Shown here piece by piece: positions 19,242 to 29,506 of a stretch of DNA of 33,087 nt. The DNA is from Krasilnikovozyma curviuscula (taxonomy: Eukaryota > Basidiomycota > Tremellomycetes > Cystofilobasidiales > Mrakiaceae): assembly GCA_014825775.1 (NCBI GenBank), contig MVAQ01000234.1, positions 1 through 33,087 of the forward strand, written 5' to 3'. A program made the position numbers and the translations under genes. The first letter of the stretch is position 1. Every line of letters starts with the position of its first letter. The notes beneath the pieces are model-generated. The model ran no database searches, was not told where the DNA came from, and saw nothing but the letters and a program-made list of their open reading frames with translations.

Positions 19242-21473
19242 ATGTTTCGACTTCATCCATCTTCGAAAGCACTGTCGAAAAGGCCGGCTGTACAAAGCTG
19301 CAACACATCTTTCACACTTCAGCACTTCAACCTGTATTCACACCGGCAGCAACACACAGCCCAGCATCAGCAGCACTCGTCTACGGATGAAGCTTCAACG
19401 TCTTATTTGAAGGATGTGGTTACTCTTTCTCCAGCTCTCAGTGATACTACCAGGTCGATACCAAAACTCAACGACACTTCGACAAGGACAGAGGTCAACA
19501 AACCGTCGCACGAGCTGGTGTCGCTTCGGAAGTACCTACGCAATGTCCTCAGTGACAATGATCAGTCGATGACCTTCGCCTACTTCTCGAATCTGTCCGA
19601 ACCAGATCGACGGAAGTTAACTGCTGATGAATGGAATATCATTCTTTACAGAAGTTTACCCTCGAAAAGGGACGTTGCTTTGCAGAAACGAGACCTAGCA
19701 CCAGGTGTCCTTCCAACGAACAGTGAATATCAGTTTAAGACTATTACTTCGGCGATGCTATCCCATGGTCACCGACCCGCTATCAGCACAACACTGTTTA
19801 TAATGAAGATCTACGCCATGAGAGGAAACTTCACCGCAACCGAAGAGATCTTCTCTCAATATTCTGATCAACTCCATACATTGTCAAAAAAACAAGCCAA
19901 CTCTCTCTTCCACTGTCGACTTTGGGCTCTATCCAGCTGGGTCCACATCAACGAACTTATACCCCTCAACTTCAAAAGCCAGCCTAGCCGCATACCCATA
20001 CATCGCAACCCGGATTTCCAGCGCTCAGAACTCAAAATTGTGTTCGACAAGGTTCTTGAAGAGTTTCAAGCTTCAGAATTGGAGGCTGGCCAAGATGTCA
20101 TCGACGAAATTTTAAACCTATTTCTTGCATTCGAAGACTATGAGTTCTTTGAACTGTTTCTGGCGTTCTTCCACGGTGTTGATCTCCAAGCTCCAGACAG
20201 GATACATTCAGATTTCCAGTCAACTGCTGGAGAGACTCCGCCACCGTTATCTCCGATTGGACTTCGGCTGGTAGTGAAGTATCTGGGAATAGAAAAGCGG
20301 GATGTGTGGGGGATGCTTAGCGCATTTGAAGTGTTGGTGTTCAACTCGCAATATACATGGGGATTCCAGGCGAAGAAATATGAGAGGGAGCTGGATAGCT
20401 TTGATGGGAATGAGGACGATGATTGGGGTACAGCACCGGAGTACGAGCAGCCATCTTCGTCATCAAACACAGAACTATTACCACCCCAACCTCCATTGCC
20501 ACCCACCACCATCCCCCTCACATCCACCGCCAGCACAGAAGAACATCTCAACTTCGAACCAATCACCAGCTCAGGGACTCCATATGTTGCTCCTTCCTTC
20601 GACTTACAGAAGTACCTTTCACTCCTTCCCAGCAATCCCCATCCTTGGATCGGCCAGGCCCCCAAGGCCTTGAACATCACCGACAAAGTCATGAGCGCTC
20701 TGCTGTATGCCGTGAGGATCAATTCCTCCCGTAAGCCCATATCCCGACTCCACCGCCAAGCCTTACTTGCACCCCACGAATCAAAAGCAATCCATCAACA
20801 TCTCTTTCAATATTCACTTATGGCTTACTACACCAAGACGCACCAAGATTTTGTCAACTATGGCCACTTCTTCGCTTCGAAGACGCTGAGTGAAAAGTAC
20901 TCCATCCTTTCGAACATGATCCTACCCGACCACAAGCCCCAGAGGATTCTCCATGCGGGACTGTTCACCCAGCTGAGAACTCAATTCAGGAGGAAAACGC
21001 TCTCTTTGACCACTCTAAGGAAGATGCAGAATGAAGGAGAACGATTGCTCGAGTGGAAACAGAGAGAGATGGCGTTGATGAGGAAAGCAATTTCGTTGAT
21101 GAAGGAAGACAAGTTGAATCGTGGGTACCCTTGAAACTCAGTCTCAATTTCTTCAAACTTAAGTTGACATGTGCCATCTTCTCCCACATTTTCTTTAGTC
21201 CGTCGTCTGGACAGAATGATGGAGAAGCTACTTGTACTCGAACAGAAGGTTTCCACTGATATCGAGGAACTTCAACGCCTTCAGAAGTTGTGGACCGCTG
21301 ATCGAGAAAGGGTGAAGGTGCTTCTCGCTCGCACATACTCTCGAAGACGTCGAGTCGCCTTTCAAAACCGGGAGCGCTCTCGAGCTGTCAACTTTCGAGC
21401 AAAACGTATCCTGAACGAAAGGGAAGAGGGAGAGAAAGTGGTAGAGGATCAGACATTAGGATTATCTGCCTAG
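19242..21473 (+). CDS. Mitochondrial PPR-like protein
   Basis: Two exons, 19242-21120 and 21199-21473 (717 aa). The N-terminus (MFRLHPSSKALSKRPAVQSC) is rich in Arg, Lys and Ser with no acids over ~48 residues, as in a mitochondrial presequence. Helical repeats resembling pentatricopeptide units occur around residues 160-210 (SAMLSHGHRPAISTTLFIMK followed by IYAMRGNFTATEEIFSQY). A Ser/Pro/Thr-rich linker lies near residues 400-440. The C-terminal exon encodes a coiled coil (RRLDRMMEKLLVLEQKV) ending in a very basic region (ARTYSRRRRVAFQNRERSR). PPR-type proteins usually bind organellar RNA; the specific target is unknown and I do not recognise a named orthologue. The 3' end converges with the E2 gene 140 bp away. 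Confidence 0.75.
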
Positions 21474-21613
21474 ATACTATGCGAAAGATGTTATGAATCT
21501 TAGTGATGCTTGTATATATGTAGAGATTGCGAGAGGAAGATTGTCGTCGTAAAGGGAATTACATGCAGTATATCGTGACCTGTTCAAGTATTCGTCTCGT
21601 AAAATTCCCTCTT

Positions 21614-22594
21614 TCACTTCGCGAACTGAAAATTGGACAACGAAAGAGGCCAACGATTAAAACAGGCTGTCGAAGAGAACGAATTCAGCGCACGTACCTT
21701 CTTTACGCTCTCAGCAGCTAAACGATCGAAAGTTTTTCGGTCTGTCCTGTAGGTCTGGAGCCAGAGAAAGACGTAAGCAGTTTCCCTCCGTGAAAGGACG
21801 ACAATGGATTTGCTCACCTCTGCTATACTCGCAACAAGGGGGTCATCTGGATTTGGTTCGACAAGGAGGTTGTAAAGAGCAAGCAAGACTGTAGTCATTT
21901 TTGTTGCTGGTTTCCATGAATCTGATGAAGTCGAAGATGGATTAAGGGAGAAGGAAGTCAGCTCAAAGAATCTAGAGTCTGGAAAGTGCCTCCCAAAGTC
22001 AAAGCCCACCTTGTTTCAGCAACCCAACACAGATGTTACCTTCGTCATCGACGTTCGGGTGATAAATTTTGGTTTGGAACTGTGTTTGAAGTTGTGTTAG
22101 CGAGGATAAGCACAAGTCGGGGCACCTGAGAGCTCACCTTAATCTGAAAGGGTGCAAGTGCGAAGGGAAGAAGAAAAGTCAGCCCTTCTCTTAGGAGCTA
22201 TAAAGATGGGTAAAGCACTTGCAACTGGAGCCTTAAAAGGGTAATCATTTGGGAAGTCGACTGAGAGCTTGAAAGTTCCATCTGAGTAGGGAGTTCCTGA
22301 CTGGCGAAACGAAACATGGCGAGGAAGAGGAGAATGACATCGTGAGATTCAGGTCGTTGCAAGAGTTGAAAATGGAACTGTATTACTGGTCCCTTCATAA
22401 CAGCAATCCATTTGAGAAGGTTGTCATCCTCGGGGAGATCGACAGTAATGCCCTTGATTTCATCAGCTGGAGTAGAATTGATCTCTTTGATTTCCTGCTC
22501 AACCCAGTGGTCCTGAAGATTAGCAATATCATCGAAGAAACTGAATCTCATTAACACTCACCTTTGTTATTCTTCTGGCTGAGCTGGAGCTCAT
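21614..22594 (-). CDS. Ubiquitin-conjugating enzyme E2 (UBE2L3-like)
   Basis: Carries ubiquitin as a thioester and passes it to substrates with an E3. Eight exons: 22594-22562, 22494-22387, 22300-22223, 22143-22138, 22079-22010, 21921-21818, 21754-21698, 21625-21614 (155 aa, the normal UBC-fold length). Visible landmarks are SARRITKEIKEI (helix 1), MKGPSGTPYSDGTF, VDFPNDYPFKAPV, KIYHPNV with the HPN motif at 82-84, NICVGLL with the active-site Cys at 92, and DSWKPATKMTTVLLALYNLL. WKPATK resembles UBE2L3 more than the Ubc4/5 WSPA type, hence the subfamily call, but UBE2L3 homology is only moderate. The last exon codes only FAK and stop. One intron is GC-AG and one exon is 6 nt. It shares a 100-bp promoter with ALG2. 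Confidence 0.9.
22138..22143 (-). other. 6-nt micro-exon of the E2 gene
   Basis: Minus-strand ATTAAG (Ile-Lys) follows the acceptor CACCCTTTCAG and precedes the donor GTGAGCT. With the exon ending at 22223 and the next starting at 22079 the protein reads KAPV-IK-FQTKIYHPN, which aligns without gaps to YPFKPPKITFKTKIYHPN-type E2 sequences. Both flanking joins are in phase 0. Confidence 0.75.
22144..22222 (-). other. GC-AG intron in the E2 gene
   Basis: The donor reads GTT|GCAAGT, the exact consensus of GC-AG introns, and the acceptor is TTTCAG. Using it gives APVIKFQTK, the length expected from E2 alignments. The alternative GT donor three bases upstream (CCA|GTTGCA) is a poor match to a donor and would delete one conserved-length residue. 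Intron length is 79 nt. Confidence 0.65.
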
Positions 22595-22694
22595 TTTGTT
22601 GATCTCAGAGTTTGGGACGTTTTGGAAGTCGAGGAGCAGCACCGCGAGTCGTTTGCAAGCTTGAAGCCACCACGGCCCAACTTCTGTACTTTCA
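22595..22694. promoter_or_regulatory. Short bidirectional promoter, E2 gene / ALG2
   Basis: Only 100 bp separate the start codons of two divergent genes, so both core promoters and both 5' leaders must fit here or overlap the other gene. No TATA box is evident. Confidence 0.6.
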
Positions 22695-24586
22695 ATGGAG
22701 CCAACACAAATGTCTGGAGACTGTACTCAGAAGCTTAGGATTGGTTTCCTCCATCCGGATCTTGGTATTGGTCAGTGGAATTATCCTTTCTCTGCTGCCC
22801 TTCTCCTCAGTTGACAGGATATGATGTATAATGTCACAGGTGGGGCTGAGAGGCTGGCAGTGGATGCAGCGGTTTCTTTGATCAGAAGAGGGCATCATGT
22901 CGAGTTCTTCACGTCGAGGCACGACCCAGCCAGGTGTTTCTCAGAGACGAGGGATGGTCAGTCTGCTTTTCGGTTTTCAGTGACGTTTCAGTCGTCGACG
23001 ATGGACCTTCCTCACAGATATTTTCCTCTTCAACCCTACTGCTTGACCATTGTCAGGTACAATTAAAGTGAATGTCTTGGGGTCCTTCCTCCCAAGATCA
23101 TTCTTCAACTCGTTCTACATCATCTTCGCTAGTTTGCGTCAAATCACCCTTACTCTCCTTCTGCTTCTGTCCCTGGCACCATTTCCCATTCCTTACCGAC
23201 CTGTGCCCAACCTCAAGAAATTTGACGTGTTCTTTGTTGATCAGCTCTCCATTTCCGTCCCTCTTCTGAGGTGGTTCTTCGGTACCAGAGTCGTCTTTTA
23301 CTGTCACTTCCCAGACAAACTGCTGAGTGGGGGTTGGGAAGTCGGTCTGATAGATGGGATACCAAGAAGAAAGGTAGTTAGTCCTACTCTAAGATCTCAA
23401 CTCAAAGAGGTCTACAGGTATCCGGTAGACACTTTGGAGGAGCTAACCACAGGTCAGCCCGCTTGCATGAACGTTTCAGACGGCGAAATCTGAAACTGAT
23501 CTCAGAACTTCTCAACACAGGCGAAGCAGATGTAGTATTAGCGAATTCTATATTTACTTCAAAAGTGTACAGAGCGGCCTTCAAATCTCTCAAAGAAACA
23601 CCAACAGTGATCTATCCAGGAATCGACATGTCAGCCTACACAGAACTCTCGCCCAAGGAAGCTAAGAAGACTGAAGTCAAACTAGTTGAAGCGTAAGCGA
23701 TTTTCAAATTCCATTGTTGAGTGTCACCGCTATTTATTGAAGTGTTCTCCCATGCACAGACCAGAAGGGACGCGGACGTTGCTCTCTCTGAACCGATTTG
23801 AGGGCAAGAAGAATGTTTCTCTGGCAGTGAGATCTTTTGCCGCTCTTCGAGATCAAGCTCTGGTCCCAAAGGCAGACTTCTCAAGCTTGCGGCTGGTCAT
23901 CGGAGGTAGGACCAACTTTCGCACCCAGAAACTCAGTTGTGTTTACTGATTCCCATCCTCGATCAGGTGGCTTTGACTCAGCATCTCCAGACAACGTTCA
24001 GACCTTTTCAGAGCTGAAGGAGCTCTGTGCCTCACTTTCACTCTCATTCCACGTCTTGTCTGAACTTTCATTGAAGGCACCACCACCCACTCAAATCCTG
24101 TTCATCCACAACTTCTCTTCTGTACAACGCTCAGCTCTGCTCCTTTCCCCCTCAACCTTCGCATTACTATACACACCCGAGAACGAACATTTCGGAATTG
24201 TCCCAGTGGAAGCTATGGCTTGTCGCCTACCTGTCATCGCTGCCAACAGCGGAGGACCAACAGAGACGGTCGTTGATCTGGACAAGTCACCAGATGGCAA
24301 CGGAACTGGATACCTCAGAGAACCAATAGTGGATCAATGGGCACCTGCAATAGCTTCGTTGATCAAGTTGTCAACGGAGGAGAGGAGGAAAATCGGTGAA
24401 GCTGGAGAAGCAAGAGTGAAGGAGCGATTCGACCTGATTGGGATGGGAGAAAGACTTGAGGTTGCCTGTCTGAAAGCAAAAGCCATGGGAAGAATCATCA
24501 TGCCGACTCAGGTGTTTATGATATTGCTGCTGTTGCTTGCCGCAATGGGCAGAGCAATGTTTGCTGTCGCTAAAAATCTTGTGTAA
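22695..24586 (+). CDS. ALG2: Alg2 alpha-1,3/1,6-mannosyltransferase
   Basis: ER enzyme that adds the second and third mannose to the dolichol-linked core oligosaccharide for N-glycosylation, on the cytosolic face. Six exons: 22695-22770, 22840-22956, 23057-23452, 23521-23692, 23760-23905, 23967-24586 (508 aa, phases agree). GT-B/GT4 features: LRIGFLHPDLGIGGAERL at the N-terminus, VVFYCHFPDKLLS, VDTLEELTTGEADVVLANS, TVIYPGID, LSLNRFEGKKN, and the C-terminal EX7E motif ENEHFGIVPVEAMACRLPVI with SGGPTE after it. A hydrophobic segment (VFMILLLLLAAMGRAM) near the end fits a membrane anchor, and another membrane-associated stretch lies at LTLLLLLSLAPF. Three of five introns use GTCAGT/GTCAGC donors. 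Its 3' end converges on the channel gene. Confidence 0.94.
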
Positions 24587-24703
24587 TTATACAATGCGAA
24601 GTAGTCATAAAAATACAGAATGATGAGTATCGATACATGTGAAAGTACTTCGTCCAAAGCCATGCGTCATACAGGTACAGGTGCAGTGATAACTCATGTT
24701 GAT

Positions 24704-27700
24704 TCAAACCTCCTTCGCCTGCGCATCGTTGCTGCGCTCATGTTGAACATCCTCGTGATCATCCTCCCCCTCTTCTTTCTCTTCATCATCTACTGCATCT
24801 CGAATATCTCGCTCCTCTTCCTCTCGCTCTGATGGATCGTCGGCCACGTCCTCATCATCATCAGGAGCATCTTCTAGCTCGTCACCTTCACTATCAGTCG
24901 CAACGAACTCGTCGCCATTATCTCTAGAAACTTGAGGAATACCTGCGATAGCTTCTTCTTCAGCTTTGATGTCCTCTTTGGCTGCGCTGACATGAGGCGA
25001 TGAGGCGTGTCCTGAATCGAAACTGTGCTGCCTGGGATGCGACTTCTTCTCATCATCAGCATGATGTTTGTCTTCGTTGTTTTCTTCATCGTCACTATCT
25101 CCAGGAAGTTGAAGCCTACGCTCAAAACGATGCTGTTCGATGCCTTGTAACTTCCTAAGACGCGAGCCGGTGGCCAGAAGTTTCGCAAACGTTTCCCTGA
25201 GCAGACGAGACGAAGGTCAGCTACGGAATAAGCCGAGAATAAAATGACAGTACTAACCTATACATGACGATTTGTTTGAGGGTGCTTTCTTCATCGCCTT
25301 CAGCACTCCCAGACTGGTCACGCTCTTCCTGCCAAAGTTGGAACAGTTTCCTCTGGTCCTCACTTGCGTCGAGCGCTTCAAGATCTCGCTCTTGAACGTT
25401 TCTGTCTGCTCTCAGCAGAACTTCAGAGTGCGATCCCTGGAAAGAACGGAGACAGTTAGATTAGGACGAGAGAAAAGTATGAGTGTGCTGGAGGACCCAC
25501 ATGTGGCAGTGTCTTGACCATGATGTGCCTCGCCTGAGCTTCGAGTGTGCAAGCGAGCTGAAGCACTTCCTGAGCGAGATGTTCCTCCATAGAATGAACC
25601 TCCGAAGTAGCCTCCCCTTCATTACCTTTCTCCTGGTCCGCTTTCAGCTGTTTGGAAAGCTTTTCCATCTCTTTATCCAGCGTCCTGTGGTGAGCTAGGA
25701 CGAAGCTCTCGTGCGTCTGGAAGTATGTCTTCTTGTTGGTACCTTGCTCTCGTTTCTTGGTGAAGAAGAGTGCAGAGAAGGCGTTCTTCCCGAGGCCTCG
25801 TCGTTCTTCCTCCTCTTGATATCGGGAGGAGGAGAGCTGGGTAACGATGGCGGTAATAGTTTGAACCGCGAAAGAGGTAATGATGGGGACCGCCATGAGA
25901 CCATAGAGGACCAAAATCACTTTGCCCAATGGGGTTGCTGGGCTATAATCCCCATCTTCAAATCCAGAAGTGTGACACTGAGTAGCGCACTTGAACAACA
26001 AGGAGAGAAATAAAATATTACTCACAACCAAGTGCCAAGAATGAAACATAAGTGAAGTAGAGCCCTATTCCAACCCCCCAGCCTTCTATGTAACCAAAAA
26101 TTAATCCACCAGCCACCCAGAATATAGCGAATGTGAGTAGAGAGTAGAACAGGTCGTATGCCTCTGTGATGACGCGTTCTCTCCGTTCCAGCCCTCGCAG
26201 GAACAACACCTCCCTATCCAACCTCCCTTCTCGAGAAGCCTCGTCATTCGCTTTCTTTTTGCCCTCCGCATCGTCCTCCGACTGTTGTGGTTTCTCGTTC
26301 CCCTCAGGTGATGGGAGGAAGTCATCGACCGCGCGGCGTTTCCTTCGCTTGAGGAAAGACGTCGTAACTTCCTTGGTCGACAGGGTCTTCAGCTGTTGTG
26401 CTTCTCTGATGAACTTGGCTCGCCATTTACGGCGTCGGCTCTTGTTGCGCTCTCCGAAGAAGTTAATGATCATTGAGATCTGTGGGGTGCAAGAGACAGG
26501 AATGTAGTGACAGGTTTTAAGAGAAAAGTGAAGGTATTCTTACTTGATTGGCGAGTAATGCAATCGAACAGATTACAAATGGGAAGAGAAGAATCCGTGT
26601 TGAGGTCTTTGCTGGGGCGAAGTCGCCATAGCCGATGGTCAACTGAAAAGACCAAACCATCAGATTGCCATCATTTCAAGCAAGCATATATCTGCACTAA
26701 CCATGGTGATGACAGAGTAGTATATCCCATCAAAGTACTCCCATCCTTCGATTTTAGAAAATATTAGCGCCTGAATCGCAATCAGCGCCAGCAACGCCAT
26801 GAGGGAGGTGATGAAGTGTCGTCCTGCGATGCGGATGTTGATGTCGTCCTTGAACTTTTTGTCTTTTCCTACTTGAGCAAAGTAGTGGAATAATAGCATG
26901 ACAGTGCATAGGCCGGAGATGACGAGGTTAAAGACCGCACACCAGAAGCCCTCCAAGTAGTGGAAGCGCGGCCCGTTTCGAGTGAGAGCGCCGAAGAGGA
27001 TGATATTGACTAAAGCGATCTGTTTTTTCAATGGTTCAATGGTTTAAAAAAGTCTTCGTGTTACGTTATAAAAAAAAAAGTCGGAGAAAAACAGGCTTAC
27101 AACGGTTGTGAGCACCCATGCGACAGCTGACAGCTTCGTCAGCAGTTCCCACCTCTTCTGCCCAGCGCTGAATCTTCCCACAAGCAAGGCGTTTGCCCAC
27201 ACGTTGAAAGTCTGAAAAGAAAGCTGCCTTCAGTGTCCGCATTGTATATCGAAAGAGAATTTCGGGTTGCTCACGAGGCCGATTGCGCTGAGAATGAGAC
27301 AAGCCTTCGGATCAGGTACTGACTGTGATGTATCTGCTGTAGTTGTGTACCATTTTTGAGAAAGGCCAGGGATATTTAAGAGTGTCGCCTGGGAAGCAGG
27401 ACACATGTCAAAGCGAGAACATCAGTGAGTAACCCTCACAAATGAAGAATGGGACAAGATCAAAGCCCGAAGTACTATAGGAGAGCTAGAAAGTGCCAGT
27501 GAAGAGGAAGGGTTTAGGGGCAGCGTACAAGCCAGTACTCAAAAGTTCACCCAAACGTGCGGCCAGCGAGCCTGCGACCTTCTTCATCGGTCGACCAAAG
27601 GAAAGGCAACCTTTCCCTGCCCCAGAAACTTCTTTTTCAAAAGAAACTTCTATCTCTAGACCTTTGACGAACAAAAACGACCAAAACAGAGCTGTACTCA

Positions 27701-27788
27701 CCACTGGAGCTAGCAATGCGGCTCCCAGAGGGGCGAGCTTTGCCCAAGACGCAATGGAACTCTTATGGAAGGGCAGTCGGATCCTCAT
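24704..27788 (-). CDS. TOK1: TOK-type outward-rectifying potassium channel (two-pore, 8 TM)
   Basis: Plasma-membrane K+ channel with two pore domains in one chain. Nine exons: 27788-27702, 27388-27275, 27211-27101, 27019-26702, 26642-26544, 26479-26026, 25955-25501, 25436-25258, 25196-24704 (769 aa, phases agree). Membrane segments include WAKLAPLGAALLAPV-ATLL, ACLILSAIGLTFNVW, FNLVISGLCTVMLLFHYF and FITSLMALLALIAIQALIF. Pore 1 has TIGYGDF (212-218). After a basic/acidic loop, pore 2 reads FLALGYGDYSP (about 390-400), its Tyr codon split by an intron. The cytoplasmic tail has a long coiled coil and a very acidic end. The first exon is chosen because WAKLAPLGAALLAPV joined to ATLLNIPGLSQKWY matches fungal TOK N-termini; more exons could lie upstream. 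Intron 1 is unusually long (313 nt). Confidence 0.9.
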
Positions 27789-28202
27789 TGATACTCTCGC
27801 TTCATTGGACCAATGTGGAAGTTGGGAAGAAAGAAAAGAGGGATCTGCCTTGGGTGTTATTTTCAGTTTCGTTCAACGCTGCAGCATGCAAACGTCATCA
27901 TGGCAAAGGTCGCAGCGAGGGAGAAATCGTCCTTGCTTCCTGCCTGCAGAAGAACTATTACTTTGCTTTACTTTTCTCACTACGGCCGGTCGATGCTGCT
28001 GTACTCATTCCCTTACTCATGTCCTCGTCCATCACAGTCAGCAAATGTCAGCCCGCCACACTCTCGACGGTGTTTGATCTGGATGCGGGACACATAAAAA
28101 GGCAGGCAGTCTTCAGCAGGCCGTCCTCCTCTCATTACCAACCCAAAACTTCAATATCTTACCAGTCTTTACATAACGTAACCAATCCTTTCTCTATTCA
28201 AT
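27789..28202. promoter_or_regulatory. Divergent promoter region, TOK1 / PMP20
   Basis: About 414 bp shared upstream region. A TATA-like ATAAAAA at 28094-28100 lies ~105 bp before the peroxiredoxin start, followed by a pyrimidine-rich leader. Open frames crossing this region on the plus strand overlap TOK1 exon 1 and its first intron and look like chance. Confidence 0.5.
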
Positions 28203-29135
28203 ATGTCTCCAATTGCTGGTGAGTGCCCTCTCTGTGTCGAGGTCGCTGTCAAGTTGCCTACTCCACTTCAAGATCTTGGCTCATCTCCTTCACCCCTCTT
28301 CCTCTATTCCTTTCCCTCTAGTCGGTGAAAAGTTGCCATCTATCAAGGTCAAGGAGACTGCTCCAGATGCTCCCATCGATCTTCCAACTGAGGGCAAGAT
28401 TATTGTAGTCGGTGTCCCAGGCTGGTCAGTAGACGCTCTTCTGTAGATTCTACAGATAAAAGCTCGCTGACTCGAGCTGGCCTCTGCTTGAAATTACAAC
28501 AACCTTAGTTTCACTCCTACCTGCTCTTCCCAAGTCCCAGGATACGTCCTCGACTACGACAGCTTCGCAGCTAAAGGCGTAAAAGAGATTTTCGTCATTG
28601 CCGTCAATGATGCTGTAGGTACCCTCATCTCTATTGCCCATTAATATTCTTTACTGATGTTATCTCTTATACCTTCTTTTCAGTTCGTCACCAAGGCATG
28701 GGGCAAGTCGCTCGCTCCAGAGGGAACCAAGGTCAGATTCCTCGCTGATGACACCGGTGCTTTCGTCGAGGCTGCTGGACTCTCATTTGATGCTTCTGGC
28801 TTCCTCGGAACTAAGCGATCTGTCGTAAGTACCTTACCCTTCTTCACTACAGGACTGGTGGTACCGCCCGCCATATCTTGATTCGATAATCGACTGACCT
28901 TTTTCGTCATCGGAAAAATCGTTGGTTTGGGGGAATCTTCGCAGAGATTCGCTTTGGTTGCCGTTGATGGTGTTGTTGAATCTATTGCTATTGAAGACTC
29001 TCCTGGTAGGACTTTCTCCTGAGATTTCTTCAGTACCGAACAAACTCTGACCCGCATCATCGATGTTTTCTCCACCTACTGTCACCAGGAGATCTCAAGG
29101 TAACCTCTTCCGAAGCTATTTTGGCTAAGCTCTAG
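28203..29135 (+). CDS. PMP20: Peroxisomal peroxiredoxin, Pmp20/Prx5 type
   Basis: Thiol peroxidase reducing H2O2 and alkyl peroxides. Six exons: 28203-28218, 28322-28424, 28509-28614, 28684-28824, 28945-29005, 29089-29135 (157 aa, close to the Prx5 norm). Motifs: GEKLPSIKVKE at the N-terminus, IIVVGVPG then FTPTCSSQVPGY with the peroxidatic Cys at about 45, IFVIAVNDAFVTKAWGKS, VRFLADDTGAF and RFALVAVDGVVESI. The C-terminus LAKL ends in AKL, a PTS1-type peroxisomal signal also used by yeast Pmp20. The codon joined over intron 2 is TGT (Cys, about residue 40), where the family usually has Ala in VPGAFTPTC. Fungal homologues include the Asp f 3 allergen group. No obvious resolving Cys beyond these is seen. 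Confidence 0.93.
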
Positions 29136-29506
29136 ATTAGAATGCGCAACAGTTTTACTAGTCGTCTATTAGCTTGATCTCTGATTAATCATTTACTTCT
29201 TCGTCCCCTTTCCCCTGGGTGCTCTCCCTTCGAGAGAGAAATCATCCCGGCGGCGCGACTGGCCACTGCCTCGTCACTTTTCAGTTGATCCCTAAACGGT
29301 TATTAAGTGTGCTTAGGCGTGTTTTTGTTGAAGCTACTCGCTAGTACTGATGACTGTGCAGGTGATGATATGGTGAAAGAGAAAACGTTAGATCCTCGTT
29401 GGCGATTCAAGACTAAGCGAGCGCTTCATAAAACAAGCGGCTTCGTTACTGCTTAAAGCACCCAACTGCTTAGCATCACCCAGTATTCAGTGTCTCATTC
29501 GATCAA
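29136..29506. other. Intergenic region PMP20 / F-box-like gene
   Basis: About 370 bp between same-strand genes, holding the PMP20 3' region and the promoter of the next gene. No coding region or RNA gene is supported. Confidence 0.5.

Noticed and set aside
20138..20740. 200-codon minus-strand frame inside the PPR-like gene
   Set aside because: It lies wholly antisense to a well-supported long exon and has no recognisable domain.
27493..28077. 194-codon open frame on the plus strand upstream of PMP20
   Set aside because: It has no ATG at its start, overlaps the first exon and intron of the TOK channel on the other strand, and shows no domain.
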